Positions 16,074 through 24,312 of a DNA stretch of 64,000 nucleotides are shown here, piece after piece. A program made the position numbers and the translations under genes. Numbering within the stretch: the first letter of the stretch is position 1; every line of letters starts with the position of its first letter. The notes beneath the pieces are model-generated. The model saw nothing but the letters and a program-made list of their open reading frames with translations, had not been told where the DNA came from and did not search any database. This stretch comes from Sphingopyxis sp. JAI128. Lineage in GTDB: Bacteria > Pseudomonadota > Alphaproteobacteria > Sphingomonadales > Sphingomonadaceae. The stretch lies in assembly GCF_014207235.1 (NCBI RefSeq), contig NZ_JACHDA010000006.1, forward strand, positions 1 to 64,000, read 5' to 3'.

Positions 16074-17788
16074 GCAGCTGGACGATCCAGCTGGACGGGT
16101 CGGCACTCCCGACCAAGGAGGCTGCGGGCGGGAAGGCGTGGTCGATCGCGCGGATGCGCGGACTGGGGCTGCCAGTGCCGCCAGCGTTCGTGATCGGGAC
16201 CAAGGCGTGCCTTGCCTTTCTTGAGAGTGGCGATTTCCCTGCTGGGCTGGTCGAAGAGATCGACGCCGGGCTGGCATGGCTGGAGGGCGAAAGCGGACGG
16301 ACCTTCGGCACCGGCGACAAACGACTGTTGCTGTCGGTGCGTTCGGGCGCGGCGATTTCGATGCCCGGGATGATGGACACGGTGCTCAACCTCGGCATCG
16401 ACGGTGACGGCGAGGCCGCGCTCGCTACCGAAACCGGCTTGCCCGCTTTTGCCCGCGATACGCATCGCCGCTTCCTCGAGCTTTATGCGTCGATCGTGCT
16501 CAGGGCGCCGGTAGAGCTGGAGCCTGATGCCGAGCCTGCCGCGTGGCGCGCGAGCGTCGAGGCCGGAGGCGGACCGGTGCCCGGCGACGTGCGTGACCAG
16601 CTGCTCGCTACGGTGCGCGCGGTGTTCGAAAGCTGGAACACGCGGCGCGCCCGGCGCTACCGCGAGCATAACAATATCCCGCACGACCTTGGCACCGCGG
16701 TGACGGTGCAGGCGATGGTGTTTGGCAATCTCGATGCCCAGAGCGGCACCGGCGTGTTGTTCAGCCGTAACCCGCTGACCGGCGAAAATCTGCCCTATGG
16801 CGAATATCTGCCGCGCGCGCAGGGCGAGGATGTGGTGTCGGGCAAATTCACCCCGCTGCCGCTGGATGCGATGAAAGCGGCAGAGCCCGCCGCGCATGCC
16901 GCGCTGCTCGCCGCCAGCGACCTGCTCGAACGCGAACATGGCGATGTTCAGGACATCGAATTCACCGTCCAGTCGGGGCAGCTATATTTGCTCCAGTCGC
17001 GCGCTGCCAAGCGTGCGCCAGCGGCGGCGGTGCGCTTTGCGGTCGATATGGTGGCCGAAGAGCGGATCGATCCCGTCACTGCCTTGTCGCGCGTGAGCGC
17101 CGAACAAGTGCGGACGCTGCTGCTGCCGCGCCTCAATGAGGGTGCGACCGACGGCGCCTCGGTGCTCGCGGCGGGTGAGGGGGCTTGCCCCGGCGCGGCG
17201 GTTGGCGTGCTTGTTGCCGACGCCGACGAGGCCGAACGCCGCGCCGCAGCGGGTGAAGATGTGATCCTAGTGCGCAAGACGACCAGCCCCGACGACGTCC
17301 ATGGTATGATCGCGGCGCGCGCGGTGGTCACCGAACAGGGGGGCTCAACCTCACACGCGGCGGTGGTCAGCCGTGCGCTCGGGCGGCCGTGCGTGGTCGG
17401 CGTGGGTGACGGTGCGGTGGCACAGTCGGGAACAGTTGTGACGGTCGATGGCGCGGCGGGGCTTGTCTATGCCGGTGCGCTCGCGACCGAGGCGCCCAGC
17501 GAGCGCGACGATGCCCATCTGCGCCAGCTGATCGACTGGGCACGCGCCGCGAGCCCGGTCGCGGTGGTCGACTTTGCCGATGGCCGCGAAGGCTTCGACG
17601 TCGATCGCGCGCTGGCGGCGGGCGATGCCGAAGGGCTGGGCGCCGCTATCGGCGGCGCGTCGGTGGTGCGCGGTTATGCGCTCGCCAACGACGATATTGC
17701 CCGCATTGCGCGCGGCGCGGGGGCGAAGGTGATCGTCACCGAACCCGTGCTGCCAGTGTTGCTGACCATGATCGGAGACGCCGCATGA
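16070..17788 (+). CDS. PPDK-like ATP-grasp plus phosphohistidine protein lacking the PEP/pyruvate domain
   Basis: 572 aa, against roughly 880 for pyruvate phosphate dikinase. The nucleotide-binding part is standard: AAGGKAWSIARMRGLGLPVP (about 18-37), LLLSVRSGAAISMPGMMDTV, TGVLFSRNPLTGE, GEYLPRAQGEDVVSGKFTP and DIEFTVQSGQLYLLQSRAAK. The swivel domain has EQGGSTSHAAVVSRALGRP with His429. The C-terminal TIM barrel that binds PEP/pyruvate is absent, and the last 90 residues are unassigned. It should therefore autophosphorylate with ATP and hand phosphate to another acceptor. I chose ATG 16070, overlapping the previous stop, over the longer reading frame from 15977. Confidence 0.88.
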   Translation: MSSWTIQLDGSALPTKEAAGGKAWSIARMRGLGLPVPPAFVIGTKACLAFLESGDFPAGLVEEIDAGLAWLEGESGRTFGTGDKRLLLSVRSGAAISMPGMMDTVLNLGIDGDGEAALATETGLPAFARDTHRRFLELYASIVLRAPVELEPDAEPAAWRASVEAGGGPVPGDVRDQLLATVRAVFESWNTRRARRYREHNNIPHDLGTAVTVQAMVFGNLDAQSGTGVLFSRNPLTGENLPYGEYLPRAQGEDVVSGKFTPLPLDAMKAAEPAAHAALLAASDLLEREHGDVQDIEFTVQSGQLYLLQSRAAKRAPAAAVRFAVDMVAEERIDPVTALSRVSAEQVRTLLLPRLNEGATDGASVLAAGEGACPGAAVGVLVADADEAERRAAAGEDVILVRKTTSPDDVHGMIAARAVVTEQGGSTSHAAVVSRALGRPCVVGVGDGAVAQSGTVVTVDGAAGLVYAGALATEAPSERDDAHLRQLIDWARAASPVAVVDFADGREGFDVDRALAAGDAEGLGAAIGGASVVRGYALANDDIARIARGAGAKVIVTEPVLPVLLTMIGDAA

Positions 17789-18174
17789 GTTCGACCGTCG
17801 GAGACGTCCGCGCGTTGCTCGCCAGTTTTGTCCAGTCACCTTGGCGCGACCTTCATGTCCGGTCGGGCAGCTGGTCGCTGTTCATGGCGAAGGCCGATGG
17901 CGGGCCCAATCCGATGCTGGCTCGGGCAGGCGCTGCGGTGGCCGCCGCCGTAGCGGCGCTGCGCGATGTTACCGCGCCGCATCTCGGCATTTTTTCGGCG
18001 CGCGTTTCGCCGGGGACCGAGGTGCAGGTGGGGGCGGTGATTGGCCAGGTCGACAAGCTGGGCGAAGCGACCGATGTGATCAGCGATGTCGCGGGCCGCA
18101 TCGCTGCGGTCCTTCCGGCCGACGGCGACATGGTCGAATATGGCGCCCCGCTGGTGCGGTTAGAGCCCGCTTAA
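17785..18174 (+). CDS. Biotinyl/lipoyl-like domain protein lacking the modified lysine
   Basis: 129 aa. The layout copies the operon 2a carrier: an N-terminal DVRALLASFVQSPWRDLHVR, then a biotinyl-type beta-barrel APHLGIFSARVSPGTEVQVG ... GRIAAVLPADGDMVEYGAPL. When aligned from the C-terminal half, the biotin-attachment lysine of EVMKLF falls on a glycine in VDKLGEATDV, so biotinylation is not expected. A lysine three residues earlier in the loop could still be modified but lacks the MKM/MKL context. It may be a structural or decoy carrier subunit linking the PPDK-like complex to the carboxylase. Its stop codon overlaps, convergently, that of the kinase gene at 18171. Confidence 0.75.
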   Translation: MSSTVGDVRALLASFVQSPWRDLHVRSGSWSLFMAKADGGPNPMLARAGAAVAAAVAALRDVTAPHLGIFSARVSPGTEVQVGAVIGQVDKLGEATDVISDVAGRIAAVLPADGDMVEYGAPLVRLEPA

Positions 18175-19154
18175 CCCGCCACCATCGCTCGCTTTTCGAG
18201 CAACGTCACATAGGCGGGCAGCACCCCGGCAAACGCCTCGAACCGTGGATCGTTGATGCGGCCGCTGTTGAACAGAAACGCGCCGACCGAAATGATCGCC
18301 GACACCTTCGCCTGCCCCAGCACCGCATAGCGCGCGACATCGACCGCCTTGCGCCCGGTGCCCTGCTCCCACTCGGCGATCATCCGTTCGGGCGACCACC
18401 AGCCGGGGAGATCGAACCCGGCATCGGCCAGCGAGGCTTCGCCCTGGTCGTGGAACATCAGCACATAGCCCAGGTCGAGCAACGGTTCGGAAATCTGCGC
18501 CATTTCCCAGTCGAGCAGCGCGGTCAGCTTGCCCTCGTGCCACAGGCAATTGCCATGCTTGGGGTCGCCGTGCACTGGCGTCGCGGGGCCGCTGGTCGCG
18601 GGCGGGCGTTTCGCCAAATCCTCGAGGATGTCGATCAGTACCGGCATCGACTCGGCGCCGCGCGCGACGTCGAGCCAATGCTGCGCCTCTTGCCGCACCG
18701 TCCGCTCGCCCGGCGGCATCGCGCCGATCGGCATGTTATGGAGCGCGATTAGCGCGTCGAACCATTGGCGGCAGACGCTGTCGGCGCCCGCGACGGGATC
18801 GGCGGCGAGCCAGTCAGGTACCGCATATTCGAACGCGTCGCCCTTGACCTGACCCATCAGGAAAAACTCGTCGCCGATCACCGAGGGATCTGTGCAAAGT
18901 TCGAGCACGGGCGGCAACGGGACGCCCGGCGCAGCACCCGCTACTGCGGTCAGCACCGCATGCTGGCGCGCCATGTCATAGGGGGGCAGCAACCCTTCCT
19001 CTGACGGCGGCATGCGTAGCACTTCGCCGATCCCATTGACCAAATAAGTCTCATTCGAATGTCCCGCCGACAGCGTGGTCACTCCGGTGATCCCGGCGCC
19101 GCGCGGCAGATAGGTGCGGAGCCCCGCGGCGAGCTGGTCGGTATCGCGCGCCAC
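18171..19154 (-). CDS. APH-type phosphotransferase family protein
   Basis: 327 aa. Kinase-like motifs: GHSNETYLVN near the N-terminus as the glycine-rich loop, the catalytic loop PVHGDPKHGNCLW and the metal-binding LLDWEMAQISEPLLDLGY. This is the ACAD-associated/LvaA side of the family, not an antibiotic kinase. It lies 4 bp after the stop of the DUF7064/7065-like gene and is the last gene of an operon that begins with the EthD-like gene and carries operator site C. The convergent end overlaps the PPDK operon by 4 bp. It probably phosphorylates a pathway hydroxyl; substrate unknown. Confidence 0.82.
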   Translation of the reverse strand: MARDTDQLAAGLRTYLPRGAGITGVTTLSAGHSNETYLVNGIGEVLRMPPSEEGLLPPYDMARQHAVLTAVAGAAPGVPLPPVLELCTDPSVIGDEFFLMGQVKGDAFEYAVPDWLAADPVAGADSVCRQWFDALIALHNMPIGAMPPGERTVRQEAQHWLDVARGAESMPVLIDILEDLAKRPPATSGPATPVHGDPKHGNCLWHEGKLTALLDWEMAQISEPLLDLGYVLMFHDQGEASLADAGFDLPGWWSPERMIAEWEQGTGRKAVDVARYAVLGQAKVSAIISVGAFLFNSGRINDPRFEAFAGVLPAYVTLLEKRAMVAG

Positions 19155-19158
19155 CCGA

Positions 19159-20361
19159 TCAGACCAGCGAGTTCGCGGCGGTCAGACCCATTTCGGGGTG
19201 CGCGCCGTGGATGATGGTTTCCATAATGCCGTAACCGACGGCGTCGCCTTCGGTCACCTTGATCGGGCAGTCGCGCAGCTGACGGATGCGCTGGAGCGTG
19301 GGGACGTCCATCGTGTCGGCGAAATATTCGCCCTCGATGGTCAGCGGGCCATGCCAGCTGCCATGCTTGCGCCCGTCGAACCCAAGATAGAGCCCGGGGC
19401 CAAGGTGAACGCCCGAGGTGCCAACGACTTCGACCTCGACGCTGTGCGTGCCGCCCTGCAGCATGTCGAAGTGAACGGTGCCGCCGAGCAAACGGCGGGT
19501 CTTGTCGTCGAAGCGCATTTCCGGCCGCACGCGCGCCACCTTTTCCTGCGTTCCGTCGGGCAGGTTGCGATAGCCTGATGAGTAGAAAATATGGCCCTGT
19601 TTCGACATGTAATAGAAGTGATAGCTGGTGCGTTCGCCGCTCGGGCTTTCGAGCATGAACGGGCTCCAGATCAGCACGAATTCGCCTTCGCCGAACTTGA
19701 CGTCGCCGAAATCGGACGAGGGGCGGACATCGGCATTATGCGCGCCGACGTCGAGCCGGGTGCCCCAGCTATGATCGCGATATTCGGTCCATTCCTCGGG
19801 CTTGATTTCGAAGCGCTCACCCTCGATCTCGACCCAGCCCGACGGCACCCCGATCTGGTGGTAACGCACGACGTCGGACCCGACGCGAAAGCCGTCACGC
19901 TCGCGCTGTTTGTGGCGGTCCTCGAAGAACGGCGGCATTTCGGCGGTGAAGACGATGTCATAGCTGATCGGCTGCGCGTCATTCTTGGCGAGTGCGTAGC
20001 GGACCTTTTTCAGCGGCTCGATGATTTCATAGGTGAGGGGACCGACCTGAGTAATCGACGGATCGTCGCGCAATTCGCGGTTGGCGCGCACCGTCCATTG
20101 TTCGCTGCCGCGCGACACCGCGGCCCAGCCGTCGAGCACGCCGCGGTTGTGATAGCGGCCCAATCCGAAATCGATCCCCATCGTGCCGTCCTTGCGAACG
20201 ATCGCCGACCAGATCTTTTCGGTCCAGCTCTGTTCCGACGTCGAGACGGTCGAGAAGGTGTCGACGATCTGGTGGTTCAGCACCTCGTCGAGCGCTGTGA
20301 TCATCCCGATGTCGCTCATCGCGTTGCGGACATAGGGAGTATTGGGGTTGAAACCGGACAT
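19159..20361 (-). CDS. DUF7064/DUF7065-type protein (CrtC/AttH-lipocalin-like), copy 1
   Basis: 400 aa, no signal peptide. The block YRDHSWGTRLDVG (about residue 195) is the best landmark; a matching TRDRSWGTRPIG occurs in the paralogue at 27700-28812. Overall the pattern of aromatic beta-strands (FVLIWSPFML, YHFYYMSKQG, FDMLQGGTHSVEVEVVG) resembles the carotenoid hydratase CrtC/AttH lipocalin-like superfamily, whose members bind hydrophobic isoprenoid ligands and can add water to a double bond. Enzyme or carrier function is not established. AGGAGAG precedes the ATG. It lies in the GntR-motif-linked operon between the EthD-like and kinase genes. Confidence 0.75.
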   Translation of the reverse strand: MSGFNPNTPYVRNAMSDIGMITALDEVLNHQIVDTFSTVSTSEQSWTEKIWSAIVRKDGTMGIDFGLGRYHNRGVLDGWAAVSRGSEQWTVRANRELRDDPSITQVGPLTYEIIEPLKKVRYALAKNDAQPISYDIVFTAEMPPFFEDRHKQRERDGFRVGSDVVRYHQIGVPSGWVEIEGERFEIKPEEWTEYRDHSWGTRLDVGAHNADVRPSSDFGDVKFGEGEFVLIWSPFMLESPSGERTSYHFYYMSKQGHIFYSSGYRNLPDGTQEKVARVRPEMRFDDKTRRLLGGTVHFDMLQGGTHSVEVEVVGTSGVHLGPGLYLGFDGRKHGSWHGPLTIEGEYFADTMDVPTLQRIRQLRDCPIKVTEGDAVGYGIMETIIHGAHPEMGLTAANSLV

Positions 20362-20382
20362 TCTCGCGCTCTCCTGGATTGA

Positions 20383-20697
20383 TTATGCTGCGGGCAGTTT
20401 GCTGACCTGCAGGATCGGGGTGACATCGGTGTAATTGGGAATATCGGCGAACAGTGCGTCGCCGCTCGCCGCGATTGCGGCATCGAAAGCCGCGCGCGAG
20501 GTAAAATGCAATTCGCTTACCGCCCAATAGGGCGGGGGTGAGCCATCTAGGCTCGCGGTACCGATCGTGGTGCGAATTGCCTGCAACCCGTGCGGCGCCA
20601 ATAAGGCCTGGGCGCGTTCGGTGTGCGACACACGATAATAGTCGGCGTCGAACCGGCTGCCCGGATCATTCGGATAAACGGCTGTGATGCACAGCAT
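20383..20697 (-). CDS. EthD-like small protein
   Basis: 104 aa, ferredoxin-like alpha/beta pattern. MLCITAVYPNDPGSRFDADYYRVSHTERAQALL contains the typical DxxYYxxxH opening of EthD/DUF1330-like proteins (segment cited in part), and the chain ends after a WAVSELHFTSRAAFDAAI segment. EthD-type proteins accompany oxidative degradation operons and are thought to bind substrate or scavenge, sometimes as isomerases or lyases. GGGAGAGG lies 6 nt before the ATG. It is the first gene of the three-gene minus-strand operon, with operator site C about 60 bp upstream. Confidence 0.75.
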   Translation of the reverse strand: MLCITAVYPNDPGSRFDADYYRVSHTERAQALLAPHGLQAIRTTIGTASLDGSPPPYWAVSELHFTSRAAFDAAIAASGDALFADIPNYTDVTPILQVSKLPAA

Positions 20698-20753
20698 GCC
20701 AGACCTCTCCCGCGGCTCGCGATTCGACCGAGCTCGTTGCGGAAGGACTAAAC

Positions 20754-20764
20754 GTGTCGGACGA
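20754..20764 (-). promoter_or_regulatory. Candidate GntR/FadR-type operator, site C
   Basis: GTGTCGGACGA matches TNGTNNNACNA at all fixed positions except the first base. The right flank continues TTTCGTCCAGTG, close to TTTTGCCCAATG at site B. It lies about 62 bp upstream of the EthD-like start codon and just past the gntR stop. The left flank is less conserved than in the other sites, so affinity may be lower. Confidence 0.6.
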
Positions 20765-20826
20765 TTTCGTCCAGTGATTTTAGCACACGTAGTTCGAGTC
20801 CGTTCGGGTCTGAACTATGAAAAAGC

Positions 20827-21567
20827 CTAGATTTCCAAGGTTGGGAAGGCGTGCGGCGGCAGTTCGTTGATCGTTTTTCGCGTTCCGTCAAAGTGCTTTT
20901 TGACCGCTTTGTCGGCCGCAACCGGATCATTTTCGACGATCGCCTTGGTGATCTTGGCATAGCCCGATGCATGCAGCATACGCTGGCGCTCTGTCTGAAT
21001 CGTCTCGACCTGGGCGCGGAAAAGGTCGGTGCGGCTGAGCGGCATCGCACGCGCCAGTTCCATATTGCCGCCAATGTCGATCATCGCGTCATAAAATTGC
21101 CGGCGCCGATCGAGGTAGAGGCCGCGATTGCGCTCCTTGGTCGCGGCATCGATGTTGGCGGCGGCGACTTGCATCCGCTTGCGCTGGGCATCGGTGCCGC
21201 AATTTTCGGCCGCAAGGCGCGCGCCTAGGCGCGCCAGCGGTTCAAGCGTGTCCAGCAGATCGAGCACCGACTTGCGGTCGAGCGTGCTGATATAGGCGCC
21301 GCGAAAACGGTTGAGGGTGACGATCCCGGCGGCAGCCAGATGTTTGAGCGCCTCGCGCAGCGACCCGCGGCTGATCCCGAGTCTGCGGGTCAGATCGGGC
21401 TCCAGAAGATGCTGCCCGGGAACGAAGGATCCCGATCTTATCCCCTGCAGAATCGATTCCGAAACCCGGTCGGCCGCGCTGGCAAGCGCTCCGTCACCCG
21501 CATTTTTGCCCTCAGTCACATCGCCCGCAGGCACGCTTTTCCGAGCCGTTTTCGCTGTTGTCGCCAT
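20827..21567 (-). CDS. GntR-family regulator, FadR/FCD type
   Basis: 246 aa from the ATG at 21567, which has AGGA 7 nt upstream (GGGGCAGGAACCAAG); the frame opens at 21627 but no Shine-Dalgarno serves that ATG. The N-terminal winged helix reads RVSESILQGIRSGSFVPGQ, LLEPDLTRRLGISRGSLREALKHLAAAGIV. The C-terminal helical FCD-like domain (about 100-240) binds the effector, typically a carboxylic acid or acyl-CoA, often with a metal. The operator motif found four times nearby is the class consensus for FadR-type GntR proteins, and site D lies upstream of this gene, so autoregulation and control of the carboxylase regulon are predicted. Confidence 0.9.
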   Translation of the reverse strand: MATTAKTARKSVPAGDVTEGKNAGDGALASAADRVSESILQGIRSGSFVPGQHLLEPDLTRRLGISRGSLREALKHLAAAGIVTLNRFRGAYISTLDRKSVLDLLDTLEPLARLGARLAAENCGTDAQRKRMQVAAANIDAATKERNRGLYLDRRRQFYDAMIDIGGNMELARAMPLSRTDLFRAQVETIQTERQRMLHASGYAKITKAIVENDPVAADKAVKKHFDGTRKTINELPPHAFPTLEI

Positions 21568-21664
21568 CTTGGTTCCTGCCCCAAACTTCCGACCTGTGTA
21601 ACCCAAGTCGGACCGGTCGTCCATCATCTGTCGGAAAAGCGTCTTACACTGTCATCACACGAAA

Positions 21665-21675
21665 TCGTCGAACGA
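21665..21675 (-). promoter_or_regulatory. Candidate GntR/FadR-type operator, site D
   Basis: TCGTCGAACGA on the plus strand; the minus strand reads TCGTTCGACGA, identical to site A, with GTCAATA before and TTTCGTG after it in that orientation. Both strands match TNGTNNNACNA. It is roughly 100 bp from the gntR start and 110 bp from the TonB receptor start, so it could control both divergent genes. Confidence 0.7.
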
Positions 21676-21676
21676 T

Positions 21677-21696
21677 ATTGACGGATGTCCGTCAAT
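21677..21696. repeat. Perfect inverted repeat next to operator D
   Basis: ATTGACGGA - TG - TCCGTCAAT: two 9-bp arms with a 2-nt spacer, touching the end of operator D. Each arm contains TTGACG, which resembles a -35 hexamer, so the repeat could present divergent -35 elements for gntR and the receptor gene. No convincing -10 box is seen at 16-18 bp on either side, so a second regulator site is equally possible. Confidence 0.45.
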
Positions 21697-21780
21697 ATGA
21701 AATGAAGATGCCCGGCGAGGTCCAGCCTCGCCGTTAAGTGGACTTGCGAAAATGCGAGCCGCAGTGGGAGGAGAGGGCCG

Positions 21781-24093
21781 ATGGTTTCCAAGCATATTGC
21801 GATTTCGATGAGCTGTTCGATGCTTGCGATGGGGGCCGCGACGAGCTCCGTTCACGCGCAGGAAGCCGTTTCGGCAGCCCCGGCGGCAAGCGGCTACGAT
21901 GATAATGAAATCATCGTCACCGCGAATAAGCGCGAGGAATCGATCAACCGCGTCGGTCTGACGATCAAGGCAGTCGGCGAACAGGATTTGCGCGAGCGCC
22001 AGATCACATCTGCTGCCGACATCGCGCAAGCGGTACCGGGGCTCAGCTATACGAACAGCGCGAACAACACGCCCGTGTTTACGCTGCGCGGTGTCGGTTT
22101 CTACGACACCTCGCTCGGCTCTTATCCGACCGCCAGCGTCTATCTCGATCAGGTCCCGCTGCCCTTTCCCGTGCTGACCACGCTCACCGCCTTCGATCTC
22201 GAACGGATCGAGGTGTTGAAAGGGCCCCAGGGCACCTTGTTTGGTCAGAATTCGACCGGAGGCGCAATCAACTATATCGCAGCAAAGCCGTCGTCAGATT
22301 TCGAAGCTGGCGTCGATGCCAGCTATGGCCGCTTCAACCATTTCATCGGTAATGCCTTTATTAGCGGGCCGTTGAGCGACACCTTGCGTGCGCGCCTTGC
22401 CGTTCGCGGAGCGCACAGCGGGCCTTGGCAGAAAAGCTATACGCGCGACGACGAGAATGGTCGGGTGCGCGAGCTGGCGGGGCGTTTCCTGCTCGACTGG
22501 GAACCCAGTGACGCGCTTAATTTTCAGCTGAACATCAATGGCTGGCAGGACAAGAGTGATCCGATCGCGGTTCAGTATCTCGCTTTCAACGAACAGGCCG
22601 TTTCGAATACGCAGATCGTCCGCGATTATCCGCGCTCGCCGCTGACCTCGCGCGCCGCCGACTGGTCGACCGACAACGGCATGTTTATCAATCGCAAGTT
22701 CGCGCAGGCCTCGCTGCGCGGTGACATCGAGCTAGGCGGCGGTCTGACCCTAACCTCAATTTCCGCCTACAGCCGGTTCAATCAGCGGGGTGCGCTCGAC
22801 CAGGACGGGATGAATCTGCAGGATATCGATCTGCGCAGTTTTGCCGGCCGTATCCGCAGCCTGTCGCAGGAACTGCGGATTTCGAACGATGCGGCAAGTC
22901 GTGTCCGATTCATCGTCGGCGGAAATTACAGCCGGGACAAGGTCTATTATATCGAAAACCTTCTCTACGGCGACTCGTCGGCGTTCTATAACTTTGGCAT
23001 CACGACCAGCGAAAATTACAGTGATCAGAAGATGCGCAATCTTGCCGCCTTCGGCAATGTCGAGTTCGACCTGTCGGACAAATTAACGGTAAAGGGCGGC
23101 ATCCGTTATACCGATGCACGGCGTAGCGCGACCATCTGCAACCGCGATGGCGGCGACGGGCTGACATCAGGATTGTTCACCTTCTTCTCGCGGCTCCTGT
23201 CGGGGGATCCGAACCGTCCGGCACTCGGCCCGACAGACTGTTTCGTGCTTGATGAGAATTTCTTCAACGGACCGGAATTCAACAGCGAGCTCAACGAGGA
23301 CAATATCTCGTGGCGTGCCGGTGTCGATTTCAAGCCGTCGACCGATCTGCTTTTCTACGCCAATGTATCCAAGGGTTATAAGGCGGGGACGTTCGGAAAC
23401 ATCAACGCTTCTTCAACCGCGCAGTTCAATCCCGCTGTGCAGGAATCGATCCTGAACTATGAAGGCGGCTTCAAGGCGCAGTTTGCCGACCGCCGTGTGT
23501 CGCTCAACGGCGCAGTTTTCTACATGGACTATCGCAACAAACAGCTGCGCTCGAAGCTGATCGACGCGACCTTCGGCATCCTCGACGCGATCATCAACAT
23601 TCCCAAATCGCATCTTCAGGGCTTCGAGCTTGAGTTGCAGGCGCGTCCGACACAAGGCCTCAGCTTCGGCGCGGCGCTGACCTATGTGGACTCAGAGATC
23701 GATCGTTACACAGGCGTGAATGCTGGTGGCGTGCAAGCCGACTTCGCGGGTACACGGGTACCCTTCACGCCAAAATGGCAAGCAGCGACGAACATGCGCG
23801 CCGACATCCCCGTTAGCGACGGGCTAAACCTGTTCGGCGGCGTTCAATTGACCTATCGCAGCGCCACCAACGCGATCGTCGGCGAAACGCCGCTCTACAA
23901 AATTGATGATTATGCGCTGCTCGATCTGCAGGTAGGAATCGAGGCTCCTGACGGCCCCTGGAAGGCCACTTTGTGGGGCAAGAACGTCACCAACCAATAT
24001 TATTGGACGAACGTCGTCGCCGGCCAGGACACCGTCGTTCGCTATGCCGCGAAGCCAGCGACTTATGGCGTCACGTTGGGCTATCGCTTCTGA
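21781..24093 (+). CDS. TonB-dependent outer-membrane receptor
   Basis: 770 aa. Signal peptide MVSKHIAISMSCSMLAMGAA... with cleavage likely after VHA (about residue 26). The plug domain begins after the TonB-box-like DDNEIIVTANKREES and carries LERIEVLKGPQGTLFGQNSTGGAINYI; the 22-strand barrel ends in LGYRF with the terminal Phe used for membrane assembly. GGAGGAGAGGG is a strong Shine-Dalgarno. Such receptors import hydrophobic or large substrates in sphingomonads. Being divergent from gntR with operator D between them, this one probably takes up the substrate of the carboxylase regulon. The ligand cannot be read from sequence. Confidence 0.93.
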   Translation: MVSKHIAISMSCSMLAMGAATSSVHAQEAVSAAPAASGYDDNEIIVTANKREESINRVGLTIKAVGEQDLRERQITSAADIAQAVPGLSYTNSANNTPVFTLRGVGFYDTSLGSYPTASVYLDQVPLPFPVLTTLTAFDLERIEVLKGPQGTLFGQNSTGGAINYIAAKPSSDFEAGVDASYGRFNHFIGNAFISGPLSDTLRARLAVRGAHSGPWQKSYTRDDENGRVRELAGRFLLDWEPSDALNFQLNINGWQDKSDPIAVQYLAFNEQAVSNTQIVRDYPRSPLTSRAADWSTDNGMFINRKFAQASLRGDIELGGGLTLTSISAYSRFNQRGALDQDGMNLQDIDLRSFAGRIRSLSQELRISNDAASRVRFIVGGNYSRDKVYYIENLLYGDSSAFYNFGITTSENYSDQKMRNLAAFGNVEFDLSDKLTVKGGIRYTDARRSATICNRDGGDGLTSGLFTFFSRLLSGDPNRPALGPTDCFVLDENFFNGPEFNSELNEDNISWRAGVDFKPSTDLLFYANVSKGYKAGTFGNINASSTAQFNPAVQESILNYEGGFKAQFADRRVSLNGAVFYMDYRNKQLRSKLIDATFGILDAIINIPKSHLQGFELELQARPTQGLSFGAALTYVDSEIDRYTGVNAGGVQADFAGTRVPFTPKWQAATNMRADIPVSDGLNLFGGVQLTYRSATNAIVGETPLYKIDDYALLDLQVGIEAPDGPWKATLWGKNVTNQYYWTNVVAGQDTVVRYAAKPATYGVTLGYRF

Positions 24094-24134
24094 ACCGCGC
24101 CGGGCGGAGGGCGGCCGGTCTATCCTGCGCTACC

Positions 24135-24167
24135 GATGGAGATGGCGGTTCAATCGCCCTCTCCATC
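24135..24167 (+). terminator. Stem-loop after the TonB receptor gene
   Basis: GATGGAGATGGCG and CGCCCTCTCCATC pair over 13 bp with one mismatch around a 7-nt loop (GTTCAAT), 41 bp past the stop codon. There is no U-tract, so it may be a weak or Rho-assisted terminator or an mRNA 3'-end stabiliser. Confidence 0.55.
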
Positions 24168-24312
24168 AGCGTTGCGCACGTCTGAAACCCGTTCGGTTCG
24201 CTTCGATTCCGTTAGACTCGTGGCACGACTATGGTAGGACGAAATCGTTCAAAATGCAGGCGCGACATCGTGACGCAGCAAAGCTGCGCGCAAAATGGGA
24301 AAGGATGAGGCG

